Assembly (NCBI GenBank): GCA_017591395.1
Contig: WEDG01003397.1
Coordinates: 1-64,000 of the forward strand
From: Schistocephalus solidus
Lineage: Eukaryota; Platyhelminthes; Cestoda; Diphyllobothriidea; Diphyllobothriidae
Reading direction: 5' to 3'
DNA: 64,000 nucleotides
A model generated the notes under the pieces. That model was given only the letters and a program-made list of their open reading frames with translations. It had not been told where the DNA came from and searched no databases. This document shows positions 23,901-35,508 of this stretch, one piece after another (the stretch's first letter is position 1; each line of letters opens with the position of its first letter). Position numbers and translations under genes: made by a program.

Positions 23901-26900
23901 TTTATTTACCAGTCGTGACCAGCCTGATTTTAGGCTAATAATGACAGCTGGATTGGAGATTAGCTTATCGTTTTCATCAAAGAAAGCAGGGCACAGTGAG
24001 TTACGAAGATGAGTGCTAAACTTCCTGATGTAGGAAACTTTCGTCGAAAATTTAAAAAACGTATGTGGATTATATTTGTTTATGAAAAAAAGTACGAACA
24101 GTCATGAGTTGAAAATGCATGTGATTTGCACTGGAACGCTTTATCCGAATTTCTGGAGATTTTTATCGTGTCTCGTAAAGAGGGAAGTAAGAAATCAAAA
24201 GAGACTAATTGCAAGCCAAAATTGTGGTAGTTGCGCCCTGAAAATAAACACGAGACAGAGGAACAAAAAGTCATTGAAAACAATTTAAAAAGCCTTTGAA
24301 ACGAGGAAGAGACATAAAAGGCCATGATAATTATCGCTGTAAGAGATCAAATTACTGTATGCATCAACCATTCAACAACGTGGAGATATGGAATGAGTTT
24401 CTAACGGAAAAGCTCATTGGGAACATTTTCAAAGTCTAGAATTCTGTGGATTTCGTACGAAGTGAAAATTGACAACTTTATAGCTTTGAAGGTAGGACTA
24501 TTTGGTAGTAACAATAAACAAAGCTATAGGCAAGTGAACGAACTAGTTTCCAAAAAGATTAATATGTTGAAACAACAAAGTGAACCTTTAAACGCAGATA
24601 AAACAAACGTTCGGACGACAAAACGTTAATCAGATGGCTTAAGGATGGCATCTAATTGGATATTATAATTAAAGGTTATACGAAAAAGAAAGCAAATGTT
24701 GGTTTCATGCCGTCTCGACGTAACAGTCTGTCTTAACACTTTATCAATTAAGTACTCACTCTCCTCATCCGTTACTGTAAGGTATTTTTAGGATATATTA
24801 CAAGGTTCCTTTGGAAATACTGCTAATTCTTGAACCTTGATGGTCACGCCAAATGTAACTTCATGGCTCAACTCTTCTACCTGCCCATAGTTCGCACGTC
24901 TCTCTCTCTCTTAGCCTTCCTCACGTTTTTCAGCCCTGGTTTTTAGAAAATCTTGGAGCGCAGCAAATATTTTAACTCACCCTGCTAACGAACGGGTATA
25001 AAACAATACGTTAATGAGGAGGACTATTAGGTTGCATCCCAGATCTCCTATGACTCAGACTTGGCTTGAGCATTCAACACGAGGTAGTGGACTTACATTC
25101 CAAACTTCACCTGTGTGAATCCATCGCATTACCCCTTAGGCGCACAATGTTGTGCCATCTGTTAGATTTCAGTCTGCCAGTATTGACCTGTCTATTAACT
25201 TGATCGCATGTTTCAATTTTGTGGCTCTGTCGTGGCATAAGGCAGAGGTCAACTAGTGCCCACAAACTTTATTTGTATGTGTGGGTCATGTGAGCTTTTA
25301 AAGCAGCATAGGGAAACGTGTAGAAATTTGCTGTGCATACATTATTTTGATATATCCACAGACCCATAATAAGTTCATTAAGCCGAAAAGTCTAAATTAT
25401 TTAAGCTGAACACCTGCAAAAAACGCAATATCAAAAAATGGGTGCAAATATGAATTTATCTTTGTCCTGCAATTCGGGTGCTAGACATAGCGAATAATTT
25501 TTGTGAAGTTAATTTTTCTTGGGCCGTCATTGGTATGCTGAGGTGAAGACCAATACTGCTAAGTGTGCAAAATATATTTAGTGCGAATAGGTTTATAGAT
25601 TTACTTGAGCACTGTTTTCTAGTTGAAAGTGTAATTTAACATCACAGACATTTTTTTCCTGACAGCGTGCACACAGGTATTCGGGAGTTCAGGCACGTTT
25701 TTACAACTGTATGTATTTACATGGTACAGTTGCCACATTCCGACGCACCCACTGCAGCAATTTGAGGGGGATATAATGTGGTGGCCAACTGCAGTCAAGA
25801 GCACAATGCCGTAATCCAGTTCATCAGTAGAAAGTAAGTTTGAAGCTACGTACAGACACTCTGCTTACAGTAGTTTTGGCGCAGTTTTATGGCTGTGCAT
25901 GCCAAGAAATTGGGCTCAAACTGATATTAAGCAGCCAAAAATCAATATTACCTAGCAAAGATAAGAGTTCTATTTCTAAATCCTCACTGACGGTGACTAA
26001 AGCTGGGTCCCGAGTCTTCGGCAACTGAAGAAAACATAGCTAATTGTCAATAGCCACATGCATATGTCTAAAGTTACTCTGAGGAGGTGAAAGAAAGCGA
26101 AATAGGCATAAGAAATCCTTTGTTTAAATTTATTTATCATAATCACAGATACGTAAAGAAGATAGACAGAGCCTTGTAAGACCATATTTATACAAACGTG
26201 GATGGAAAATGGACACATAAGGGCTAAAAGTTATGCACGTCATTGAGGCCGGGTAAATTTATGCTTGTATTTATTGTTTATCCTTAATATATACCACTGT
26301 TTTCTTTTCGGTTGTTTTACTAAATATTAAGCAGTATCCCGCACTACTGGTGGTCTTTGCACACATATTCAAAGGAACTTTTTGTCTGCACCAATATATA
26401 TTATTTCAGTCTGTTTTACTCCAATGTAGCGGTTATTTTCCAAAATAAAGTAGAAATTATCAAATCCTCATATTCTTATATCCTTGTTCGCATCCTCATA
26501 TAGTCATATTCTTGAATATCATAACCGCCTTTTTTGTACCTTTTTTGACGCTTCTAACATCAAACGCATTTGCTTTGTATCCACATAACATCTCAAAAAC
26601 GCAGGAGCCCTAAATTTATTGTCTCGAAAAATTGGTCCGCAGTCTCGTTTCGAACCTGCACCGCAAAATCGCGTACGAAAGACAGGGCTTTCAACCTGCA
26701 ACTTAATACACAAGCGGAAAATAAGTGCAACTGTTGCTATTCTGCTAATTGTTCTGCCCCCACCTAAAGGGGCAATAATTTTAGTTTAGCTTAATTTATG
26801 AAGACGAAACTTTTTCGAGGTATTTCAGCCTTCTCCGGAAATTCTTAGGGATGGAGCATGGTGTAGCCAATCTAAACCAAAAACAGATAACTTAGAAAAT

Positions 26901-28439
26901 ATTTTACTAGTCCACCTGTTACAAAAGTACCTATCTGTTCGAAACCTACGTTAAAGGAAAGTGCGTATGCATATATAATCTCTCGAAGTTTACCTAAATC
27001 TTAGATAAAAGATTTCGTATTTACCACACCCAGTAAACAAGAGAACGTTTATCTCGCTCGAAAGGGATTCTCATCTTATTCGTTCTCCACACCATCGTCA
27101 CCAGCAATGATCTGACCTCACAACCCAGTGCTGCTACACGTTGCACACAAATTCGATGTTGAAGAGGTTGGCGAGTTTGTAAAGCCAAAGAAAAAACAAA
27201 TGTCTAAGAAAACCATGCTTTTCATGGATTTGGCTCTAGCCAGCCAAATACCCGGTTCATCTGGACAAATCGGACCAAGTAAATTGTATACAAGTACTCG
27301 CTCAATTGACAGATCTGAGCTAGAAGTGGGCGCCCGATTGAGTGGAAAACATAATACAGTTATTAAAGGGTCCCAGATTCGACGTCCATAATTCCAAAGG
27401 AGCGTGATAAAGGATAAGAGACAGAGACATGTGAACTAAGTGCGGGTAGAAGACATGAGCCATGAAGTAACATTTGGCGTGACCTTCAAGGTTCAAGAAT
27501 AGCATAAGTAAGTGTTAAGACTGACTGTTTAATCTTAAACACTGTGATGCTATAAGATGGCAATGTCAACTGCTTAGGAAACATAATTTTATGCAGATGT
27601 GGAAGTGATGAATGGCAAGTGCGTTTTGCAACATAAGAGGCATGAGAAGAAATAACTGAGGGATGACTTATAGCAGTATTATATACCAGTAAAGTAAACG
27701 TTGCACTGATGTTTAGGAGAAATAGGACACCAATACCTATTTAAGTCTCCTAAACCTATCCCTATTTTGTGTATAAAATTTACATCTATTTGACTTAACA
27801 GTAGTTGAGCAATTGATGTAACAAATACGTCCAACAAATGGTGTTCAAGTAAGCTGTCGCCACGGTCCAAGTACTGAGCTTCAACAGCAATCACTCAATC
27901 AGCCACAAACGCAGTTTCGTAAGGGTGCTATGTCGGTGTTTCGAGACGCATTGCAGTGCACACGAAGACAAGGCTTGTGAACTTAATTATATTCGATGGG
28001 TCATCAGTTTGAATGGTTACCCATGTACCTTCGTCAACATCTTTATTCATGAAGCCTCCGAGGGAAAGACTTCGATTGGCCCCAAATTTGGGCTAGCGCT
28101 CCCAGTACTTAAAAAATTCTCAGAGGTTTTAAGCCGCCTCCTTATACCACTTGGAACTGGAGTTTAAAACAGACCGGTGTCAACTATCATACGCCAGATC
28201 ATGCTGCCTAAATACCATAGTGCCACTGCAGGAAACGTCTGGAGTCTTTTACCATATATTGTGCAGTTGCAGATAAAGCAACTATTTCGGAGAAACTGGG
28301 TAACTACTCCGGACGCAAATGGCTGAGCATGAAACAGCGGTGAGGAGGCCTTATATGACACATTCGACAGAACCCATCCACACTTTCTAGTTTTATGAGG
28401 TAAAAATTATCGCCAGATTTGACAACTTCATGAGCCGTG
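23901..28439. other. Long AT-rich region, nothing assigned
   Basis: Only short unconvincing frames. The part at 24180-24245 is alignable with the flank of the second actin-like copy at 38039-38105, so the duplicated block extends to here. A short TC run lies at 24898-24913. A lysine-containing 87-codon frame at 27128-27391 was seen but has no recognisable domain. Confidence 0.4.
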
Positions 28440-29249
28440 AGCTGCTTGAGTCATGGATCTCCGGCACGCATCCGATGCACATCCGCCTGCGTATTCTCTG
28501 CTGCGAAGATGCCTGGGAAAAATTTGCCAGCCAAGTAGAGAGGATGCGCGTGAACAGCAGTCTGAATGACAGTGGGGGTAGAAGGGGTACTAGTTAGAGG
28601 TAGCACCACACAGATAGCATTTGGTAGCTCCATTTGTCTCGTGCAGGTGGTGAATGCTCCTGTGGCCGCCTCTATCTGGTACCCAACGCTCACCTGTGGC
28701 TCCTTGAAGTTGGGTTCTTCCCAGCGGCCATACCCCGGGCAACCGTCACGACCGGCGGGCTAAACCAGTTGAGGGTCTCCGGTGTTGTGTGTGCCTCCAC
28801 ACCTGGTATGTCTAACTCCCAAACTTCCCGCCTCCCCCCCCTCCCAAAAGGTCCTACGGTGGGGGAGACAACAACCCCGTAGGCGGCCCAGGTTAACTCG
28901 GGTCGTTCTCCCACTAAAACAAAACCGTGACCCATAGTGGACTTTGGCAGCCGTCTGGGGTGTCCGAGCAGCCCTATTTAGGGACAGCACTGCTTGCCTC
29001 CTCGCCGAGGAAGGGACTAGAAAATGTGACCTAAACAAATGCTGGTAATCACGTTTTCTGCAGCCGGCCATGGCTCGCAGATCGCAAAAAAGCGGTCGTA
29101 AAACTCAAACAAACAACAATATCCCCCGTCCCCATCCCCCCTCACCATACCATCCAGGCTGCCCTGGTGAGTCCACTCACACACGCTAGCCCTCGGCCGA
29201 GCACTTCAGAAGTGCCCTTAATTGCTTATCAACCATCTCCGATGCTGCC

Positions 29250-30880
29250 ATTGACTGGCTCCCTCAAGTGGACACGAACCATGACCTGGATCTGCCGCCT
29301 TCCCTCGCAGAAACCATCCGGGCCGTTCAGCATCTTTCCAGCGGTAAAGCACCGGGATCAGACGCAATCGTACCGGAAGTATAACAGCACAGCAGGCCCC
29401 GGCTGATGGCAGAACTCACAACACTCTTCCAGGAGATGTGGCGCCAAGGACAAGTTCCTCAGGATTTCGAAGACGCGACCATCGTCCATCTCTACAAACG
29501 GAAGGGGAACCGGCAACTCTGTGATAATCACACAGGCATGTCGTTGCTAAACATCGCTGGGAAGATCTTTGCCCGTATCCTTCTCAATCATCTGAACGGT
29601 CACCTAGAGCAGGGCCTGCTCCCGGAAAGCCGATATGGCTTCCGTTGACACCGCGGAACCAAACGACATGATCTTTGCCGCCCGCCAGCTTCAGTATAAG
29701 TGCCAGGAGATGCGAACTCACCTATACACTACCGTCGTGGATCTAACGAAAGCCTTTGAAACGGTGAATCGTGATGGACTGCGGAAAATCATGCAAACAT
29801 TCGGCTGTCCTGAGCGGTTCACGCAAATGGTGCATCAGCTTCATGACGGGATGACGGCGCGCGTTGCTGACAACGGGACGGTATCCGAAGCATTCGCAGT
29901 GACCAACGGAGTGAAGCAGGGCTGCGTATTGGCTCCCACCCTGTTCAGTCTAATGTTATCGGCTACGCTGATGAGCTGCCTGGGATCCGCATCACCTATA
30001 GAACTGACGCACACCTTCTCAACAGTCGGCGTATATAGGCTCCAACACGTTTGTCTACGACTTCGTTTCATGACTTGCTCTTCATGGATGCCTGCGCCCT
30101 TATCACCATGACGGAGGACGACATGCAAAGGAGAATGGACCTCTTCGCCGCAGGCTGAGCCAATTTTGGATTAACAATCAGTACAGACAAATGGTTGTCA
30201 TGAGCCAGCCGGCACCAAGCGCAGAAAACAATGCTCCCCGAATCAATGTCAACGGTGCTCAACTCAAAAACGTAGGAAAACTTAGCTTATCTAGGAAGCA
30301 CGCTGTCGCGCAACAAGAGAATCGATGACGAGGTTGCCCAACGGATCTCCAAAGCTAGTCAGGCCGACGGCTGGCTGCAGGCCTCAGTGTGGAATTGCCA
30401 TGGTATTCACCTGAGCACTAAACTAAAGATGAACAAGGCCGTCGTCTTGACGACACTCCTTTACGGAGCGGAGGCCTGAATCATCTACTCGAGCCAAGCC
30501 AGGAAGCTGAATAACTTTAATCTCAGCTGCCTCCGCAGAATACTGAAGCTGAGATGGCGAGACAGGATCCCGGATACGGAAGTCCTGAAGTGGACTGGAA
30601 TCCTCAGCATCCACGCCATGCTGAGGCAAGTGCAACTGCGATGGAGCGGCCACCTGGTGAGAATGGACGACGAGCGACTACCCAAACGACTTTTCTACGG
30701 AGATGTCGCTACGGGTGCTCGCCGACAGGGAGCTCAAAAACGACGTTACAAGGACACTTTGAAGAAATTTCTGAAGCAACTGCAAATCAATCCGGCGACC
30801 TGGGAGGAGCTCGCCCAGGATACACCGGCATGGAGAAAATCCGTGAAGACTGGTTCAGCAATCTATGAGGCCAACCGGAT
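29250..30880 (+). pseudogene. RTE-like reverse transcriptase and connection domain, broken
   Basis: RT motifs in order: VQHLSSGKAPGSDAIVPEV, LFQEMWRQGQVPQDFEDATI, MSLLNIAGKIFARILLNHLN, LLPESRYGFR (then a stop), LYTTVVDLTKAFETVNRDGL, VTNGVKQGCVLAPTLFSLML. The FADD-containing stretch is frame-broken near 30070-30120. The thumb/connection region follows: [68 protein letters not shown] and [20 protein letters not shown]. At least six stops or frameshifts separate the blocks. Confidence 0.85.
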
Positions 30881-31748
30881 CGCCGCTGTCAAGCCGAAAG
30901 AGCGGCACGAAATTCACCAGCGCCCCGGACCAGCATCGACGATGCCCAGGCCCTGCAAACATGCCCGCGCTGTCAACGCATCTTCCGCGCGCAAATCGGC
31001 CTGGTTGGACATCTTCGGACGCAATGCACCAACAATCCGACAATTCCAATTTTCTACGTCAAATTCTGTCAACCCTCCTTCAGACTCCCCCACACTCACT
31101 CCTGGCATCAATTCCATTACTCCCACCATCATAGACACCACATCCATCTACTCATCGCCTGTTACCCCCACCACCGCAACCACCACCGCCTTCGGCTTCT
31201 TTTCCACCACCACCACCATCAGCAATGGGGACTCTCTCCTAAACTGTCCTCAATGCAACCGCACATTTACCTCACGCATCGGCCTGGTCGGTCACTTGCG
31301 AGATCCATCGTACAGAGACTGGTGAACCAGTGCCTGGAGCACCAACACACAGCAGAGATCGTCACTTCCACTGTTCTCACTTTCCTCGCACATTCACTCG
31401 TCGCATGGGCCTATTCGGTCACATGCACATCCATGACAGTGGAATTCACCGCAATGTCGACAACACCGATACACCATGCACACCCTCCGTCCTGCCATCC
31501 CCACTACCTTGAATGACATCCCCCCAGCCTCTACCGATTTCTCCTGTCGACAATGCACCCGCACCTTCGACTCACGCATCGGCCAGGTCGGTCACCTGCA
31601 AATCCATCGCATGAAGGCTGGTAAACCAGTGCCTGGGGCTCCGAAATACAGTCGACGCGCCCGCCTCCACTGCTCTCACTGCTCCCGCACATTTACGCAC
31701 CGCATGGGCCTATTAGGACGCATGCACCTCCATGACAACCTGCGGTAA
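30881..31748 (+). pseudogene. RTE-like C-terminal domain with C2H2 zinc fingers
   Basis: A Ser/Thr/Pro-rich spacer (about 31070-31230) is followed by C2H2-type fingers. [20 protein letters not shown] has lost its last His. FSCRQCTRTFDSRIGQVGHL continues LQIH, giving C-x2-C-x12-H-x3-H, intact. LHCSHCSRTFTHRMGLLGRM has the first His replaced by Arg. A further finger in the 31330-31440 stretch lies in another frame. Zinc fingers at the C terminus of an RTE-type ORF probably help bind nucleic acid at the target or on the element RNA. The repeated finger-spacer unit suggests internal duplication. Confidence 0.75.
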
Positions 31749-31823
31749 ACCACCGAAGTCTAAGCCACATCAGCGCACAACATGTACACTAATACATAGA
31801 CAACACCCTCATAATCATCATAA

Positions 31824-32640
31824 TGTACCTGATAAAATCACGGTTTCCTAGAAACCGTGGCTTGGAAGGCTGCCAATCTGACGCTTACACCAGACCACGC
31901 CGTCGGCCCAGTGTATGGGCTGTGTGTATCGAGTGGCTGACCAGTGGATTGGATGTCAGACGGCGATGGCTCCTTCATATCCCCAGAGTAAATGAATCCT
32001 GCTGTGTACGTTATGGGGACCAGGTCGTGCTGTGGCGCGCGAAGACGCGTACGCCGACCCGTCAGCCAATGCGTCCACTCCAACATCAGACAACTGACTG
32101 GCTCGGATGGTGGTCTGATTGTTGGGATGGGGGAGAGAGTGGGGTCAACAGCGCACCGCATTTTCCTTACTATAAACAATCTGACGCGCTTGAAACTATC
32201 ACGGTGCGCTAAAAGCCGTGGCTTGGAAGGTTGCTAACTGACGGGATAACTCGGACCACGTGGTCAGCCCAATATTGTGTTTTGTGTGTAGTGGCTGACT
32301 GTCGGCTGCAATGGCTCCTTCCTAATGTGGCCTTTATGGCACTCCCGCTCTGTAAGATCCGAGCCAGGTGTGTTGGTACGGCCAAGGGCGGCTACGGCCG
32401 CGCCAGCCACCTGCGCCCTCTCCCATCTCCGGTCTTCTTGACTCTGTCTTGACATCGGGCTCAGGTGGGGGAGGAGAAGAGAGTGCGGTAGCTGTATCGC
32501 AAGGCTTCTATCACTTAAAACTAATTCACGCGCAAGTCATCGTCCCTGCACCACCTGGTGTGGAGCATACGGTGGACCTCGTCAAAATTGACGGTCGAAC
32601 TGTCTGGATGACAGTGGGCCAAATGGACTAGTAAACGTCA
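31824..32640 (+). repeat. Interspersed repeat family R-B, copy 1 (composite)
   Basis: Two direct sub-repeats start with ccgtggcttggaaggctgcc (about 31856) and ccgtggcttggaaggttgct (about 32216). The right half carries the family core: cgcgccagccacctgcgccc, ggtcttcttgactctgtctt, gggctcaggtgggggaggag, gagagtgcggtagctg, cacgcgcaagtcatcgtccc. The same core recurs at 56.1, 59.4, 60.9 and 62.6 kb. Non-coding, family not recognised. A perfect 9-bp hairpin (CACGGTTTC, loop CTA) lies at 31839-31859. Confidence 0.7.
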
Positions 32641-32912
32641 AGCCAAGAATCTTGAACGGTATAGAAATTACGGCAAATAACGACTCGAATAAGTACCAAA
32701 GAGCAATAATCATATCATCTACGATGCCAGCGTATATCAAAAGGACTGCCAAATAAAGTTTAAGTGTAAGTTAGCCTGACAACTACGTCTCTTGTACCCT
32801 CTATCGATATATTCTGCGACTGTCTCTGAGGATTGGTTAGAGGGGAAATCCGAAACTTCAGCTAAGAAATCTCTCGTTCCAGTGATCTGGTCTCATTCTT
32901 TTTGACTTCATT
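32641..32912 (+). repeat. Hammerhead-bearing repeat, direct copy a
   Basis: Aligns with 33935-34200: both have a stretch like aacgactcg...atcat...atc..ctacga followed about 130 bases later by a hammerhead-like motif. The end, gttccagtgatctggtctc, matches the right flank of the motif at 55.2 kb. Confidence 0.55.
32826..32859 (+). ncRNA. Hammerhead-like motif, degenerate
   Basis: CTGAGGA...GAAACTTC over exactly 34 nt, the same span as the Penelope-associated copy at 14757. Two core changes (CTGATGA to CTGAGGA; ACGT to ACTT) mean it is probably inactive. Confidence 0.5.
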
Positions 32913-33934
32913 TTCACAACGCGTCGCTTTTCTGCTATATGCAAAGGATTCTTCATCGTTTTCCCGCTTAGGATAACTGCATTCGTCTATTTGGCTATTT
33001 TATTGAAGAAGAATAGCATTTCAGACCAAAATGACAAACCTAGCACAAAGGTTCAAAAGAGGACTTGACTTGACAAGTCAAATCCAGATGAATGTCGATC
33101 GAGCATTCAGAAGAACATATTGAACTAGCACGCAGTTATGTAGTTTGCCTGGGAAAAATCGCAGTAAATGATATTTGGAAAGTGAGAATTCTCTATATTA
33201 GTTTCAACTCTGTTCAGAGGAAACAAAAAGCCTGAAGGAAATTGTTTTAGGTAAATTGGCACCGTAATTATGAAAATTAAAATAAGAATAAACGATGATA
33301 CGGCACGATAAACGGTATAACACAGTTATGACTAGGGCTCTCATAGCACGTTTTGGTGTCTACTGCAATACCATGACCGAGTGAGGCCAGAAAGTGTTCT
33401 GTGAATTCCTGGAACATCATTTTAAATAAATATCACCTGAGCCTTTGCACATCGTCCATCGCAAGTGCTACATTAGTATCCCCTTATCCAAAGACAAAGT
33501 CTTAGTGTTAATGGTATATTTAAGGTCAACTACAAAACCATTGGATTGTAGTCGCTATGTTCTTGTGTGAATTTTAACCAATACAAACTCCAAGAAATTG
33601 ACTGCAGGAGGTATTCTTTGCACAGAGATCAGGGATGTTAATTTATCTTGAACGATAGGAGTCGGGTGATTGTGAACGGGCTCATACAAGGCGTGGCGCG
33701 ATGTGACCCAGCCACACCTTTTAGTTTGCCAAAGCCGAAATTCGCGCAATCGCCTGTGTCGAGATCTGCTTGAGTCAGTATTCTCGGGCCCGCAGTCAGT
33801 CATTAAGCGGAATGATCTACGGGCTCCATAGTCTGCGTTGGGAGTTAGCCTTGGCAACATAGCTTGCACCGCGCGGAGGATGCGCGGGACTAGTAGCCTC
33901 GGTGATAGCGATCCAAATGACCGAATGCTTGTCA
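32913..33934. other. Interval between two direct hammerhead-bearing repeats
   Basis: About 1 kb flanked by same-orientation repeats. No recognised protein. A 138-codon minus-strand frame (33555-33971) has no family resemblance and crosses into the right-hand repeat. Confidence 0.35.
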
Positions 33935-34200
33935 CACCAGGAATCCACAACGTTGGTGAAATCACGACCATTAACGACTCGTATACGGACCAGAAAAAGT
34001 TATCATCGCATCAACTACGACTCCCAATGATTAACAGGAGGAATTCAGCAATATCTAGCCTGTAGTTTTCTGGCAATAACGCCCTATGTATACTGCGCAA
34101 CTTTTACCTCAAGTACCATTTTTCCGCAAATTTCTCTGTGGATGTGTTCGAGTGAGAATCAGAAACGTCAGGACAATGTTCAACCATGCTCTAGTGATCG
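33935..34200 (+). repeat. Hammerhead-bearing repeat, direct copy b
   Basis: Second copy of the repeat at 32641-32912, diverged. It ends with the motif at 34136-34169 and a caggacaatg...ctagtgatcg flank comparable to copy a. Confidence 0.55.
34136..34169 (+). ncRNA. Hammerhead-like motif
   Basis: CTGTGGA...GAAACGTC over 34 nt. Stem II is TGTTC/GAATCA around a GAGTGA loop with one bulge. The GAAACGTC block is perfect; the CUGAUGA box has two changes. Confidence 0.55.
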
Positions 34201-34204
34201 CCTT

Positions 34205-34880
34205 ATATTCATCGTCTGAGCTGCTTTCTGCAACTCGCCTGCTCGCTTCTATCCGCAAGTATCTGCAAATTAACCCGAAGAACTAAAAGTACCTCACCCA
34301 GGATCGACAGGCCTGGAGAATAGCAGTTAAGCCAGGAGTAGTAATCTTTAAAGCCAAACGAATCACCGCTCTCAAAACCAAATAGAAATTCCCATGTCGC
34401 AAGCCCATCTGAGCAATACTCTTTGCACCCAAACCCCTGTAATATGCTCATGCTCCCACTGAACATGTTGCGTTCAAATCAACCATAACCATCGTCACCG
34501 CCACAACGTCGACTGCCACCTATCCCACCACTGGTGAGAAAATTTCTGACGCCTCATCAATCATCACTCTCATTACCAATGCCCTCCATCATCAATGTGA
34601 ACTCTAGCTCAATATGTCCTCACTGCGATCAAACCTTCACATCACCTGTTGACCTGTTCGGTCACTTTGCGAATCCATCGCACAGACGTAGTTTAAGTAT
34701 TTCCGGAGTCCTAATATTTACCCACCGCACTCGCCTCCAAACTCCGCATTGGCCACGCGCATTCGCTCATTTTAGCGTCCTAGTCGGTCACATGAACATC
34801 GACCGCCGATACATTCACCATACTTTCAAGATGCCAAGTCCACTTGCACATCTGACAACTCTTCCTATATTAACTACGCA
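34205..34880 (+). mobile_element. RTE-like element, decayed 3' end
   Basis: The translation YLQINPKN, then LTQDRQAWRIAVKPGVVIFK and AKRITALKTK, parallels the RTE C terminus at 30.8 kb ([20 protein letters not shown]). Downstream finger remnants are SSICPHCDQTFTSPVDLFGH and FAHFSVLVGHMN. Much older than the 28-32 kb copy: stops are frequent and several zinc ligands are lost. Confidence 0.65.
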
Positions 34881-35508
34881 CGTGCACATCAAGCATAGAT
34901 TTGATCAGCCACAAATGAATCCATATTCTGTAGAGCCACGTCATCTTTTGCCTCTATTTGAACTTTTGCACGCATTTGGTTGGCCGTTTTCACATTACTT
35001 TGTACGGAATCAGGTTCCTGTGCTGCCTCACAGCGTGGCAATGCTGGTAAAAATGTTACCAAAATGACAGCAACAGAGTAGGTTAAACTCGGGGAACGGA
35101 TTAATGCAAATTCATACCCCACCTCTTTCGCCATTTTGCATTTCAAATTCGAGCACATAAGTTTACGAAATGTATCAATGATTCCTTGCCCCTTGCAACA
35201 TAGCCCCTACCGATAGTGATACCGACTACTGCGAAATATTAGAACGAGAGCACTGAAACTCCCTGGTAAATAATCTCATTATTTCCACCAGTATATCAAT
35301 GTATCTTGTTATCAATGACATCTGTGCTCGAGTTAATAAAAACTTTTTACAGCCATTGGTTGGTTCTGCTTTTGGAGTTTAATTAAAAGTCGATAGAGAC
35401 AACATCCACTACCACCAGAAGATGTCAAGCATGAAGACTTATCAGATGCAGGATCATAAACATTGAAATAAGATAATTTGAAGTGAAAGGCACACTGACT
35501 TGTGGAGT
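34881..35508. other. Unassigned upstream flank of the second actin-like copy
   Basis: No frame or repeat of note. It precedes the degenerate first exon. Confidence 0.35.

Larger units (their letters stand above)
28440..31823 (+). mobile_element. RTE-like non-LTR retrotransposon with C-terminal zinc fingers, internally deleted
   Basis: About 3.4 kb. A GC-rich leader (28440-29068) is followed by an ATG at 29069 starting MARRSQKSGRKTQTNNN. The next recognisable part, near 29200, is already just upstream of RT, so the whole endonuclease domain is missing. RT runs 29250-30550, then a C-terminal domain, zinc fingers, and a 3' end with an ataatcatcataatg microsatellite-like tail. The composition, GC-rich and rich in Pro/Thr in the C-terminal spacer, contrasts with the AT-rich surroundings. 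Layout matches RTE-clade elements common in tapeworm genomes, as remembered. Confidence 0.8.

Noticed and set aside
33555..33971. 138-codon minus-strand frame
   Set aside because: It overlaps the hammerhead-bearing repeat and shows no recognisable motif.
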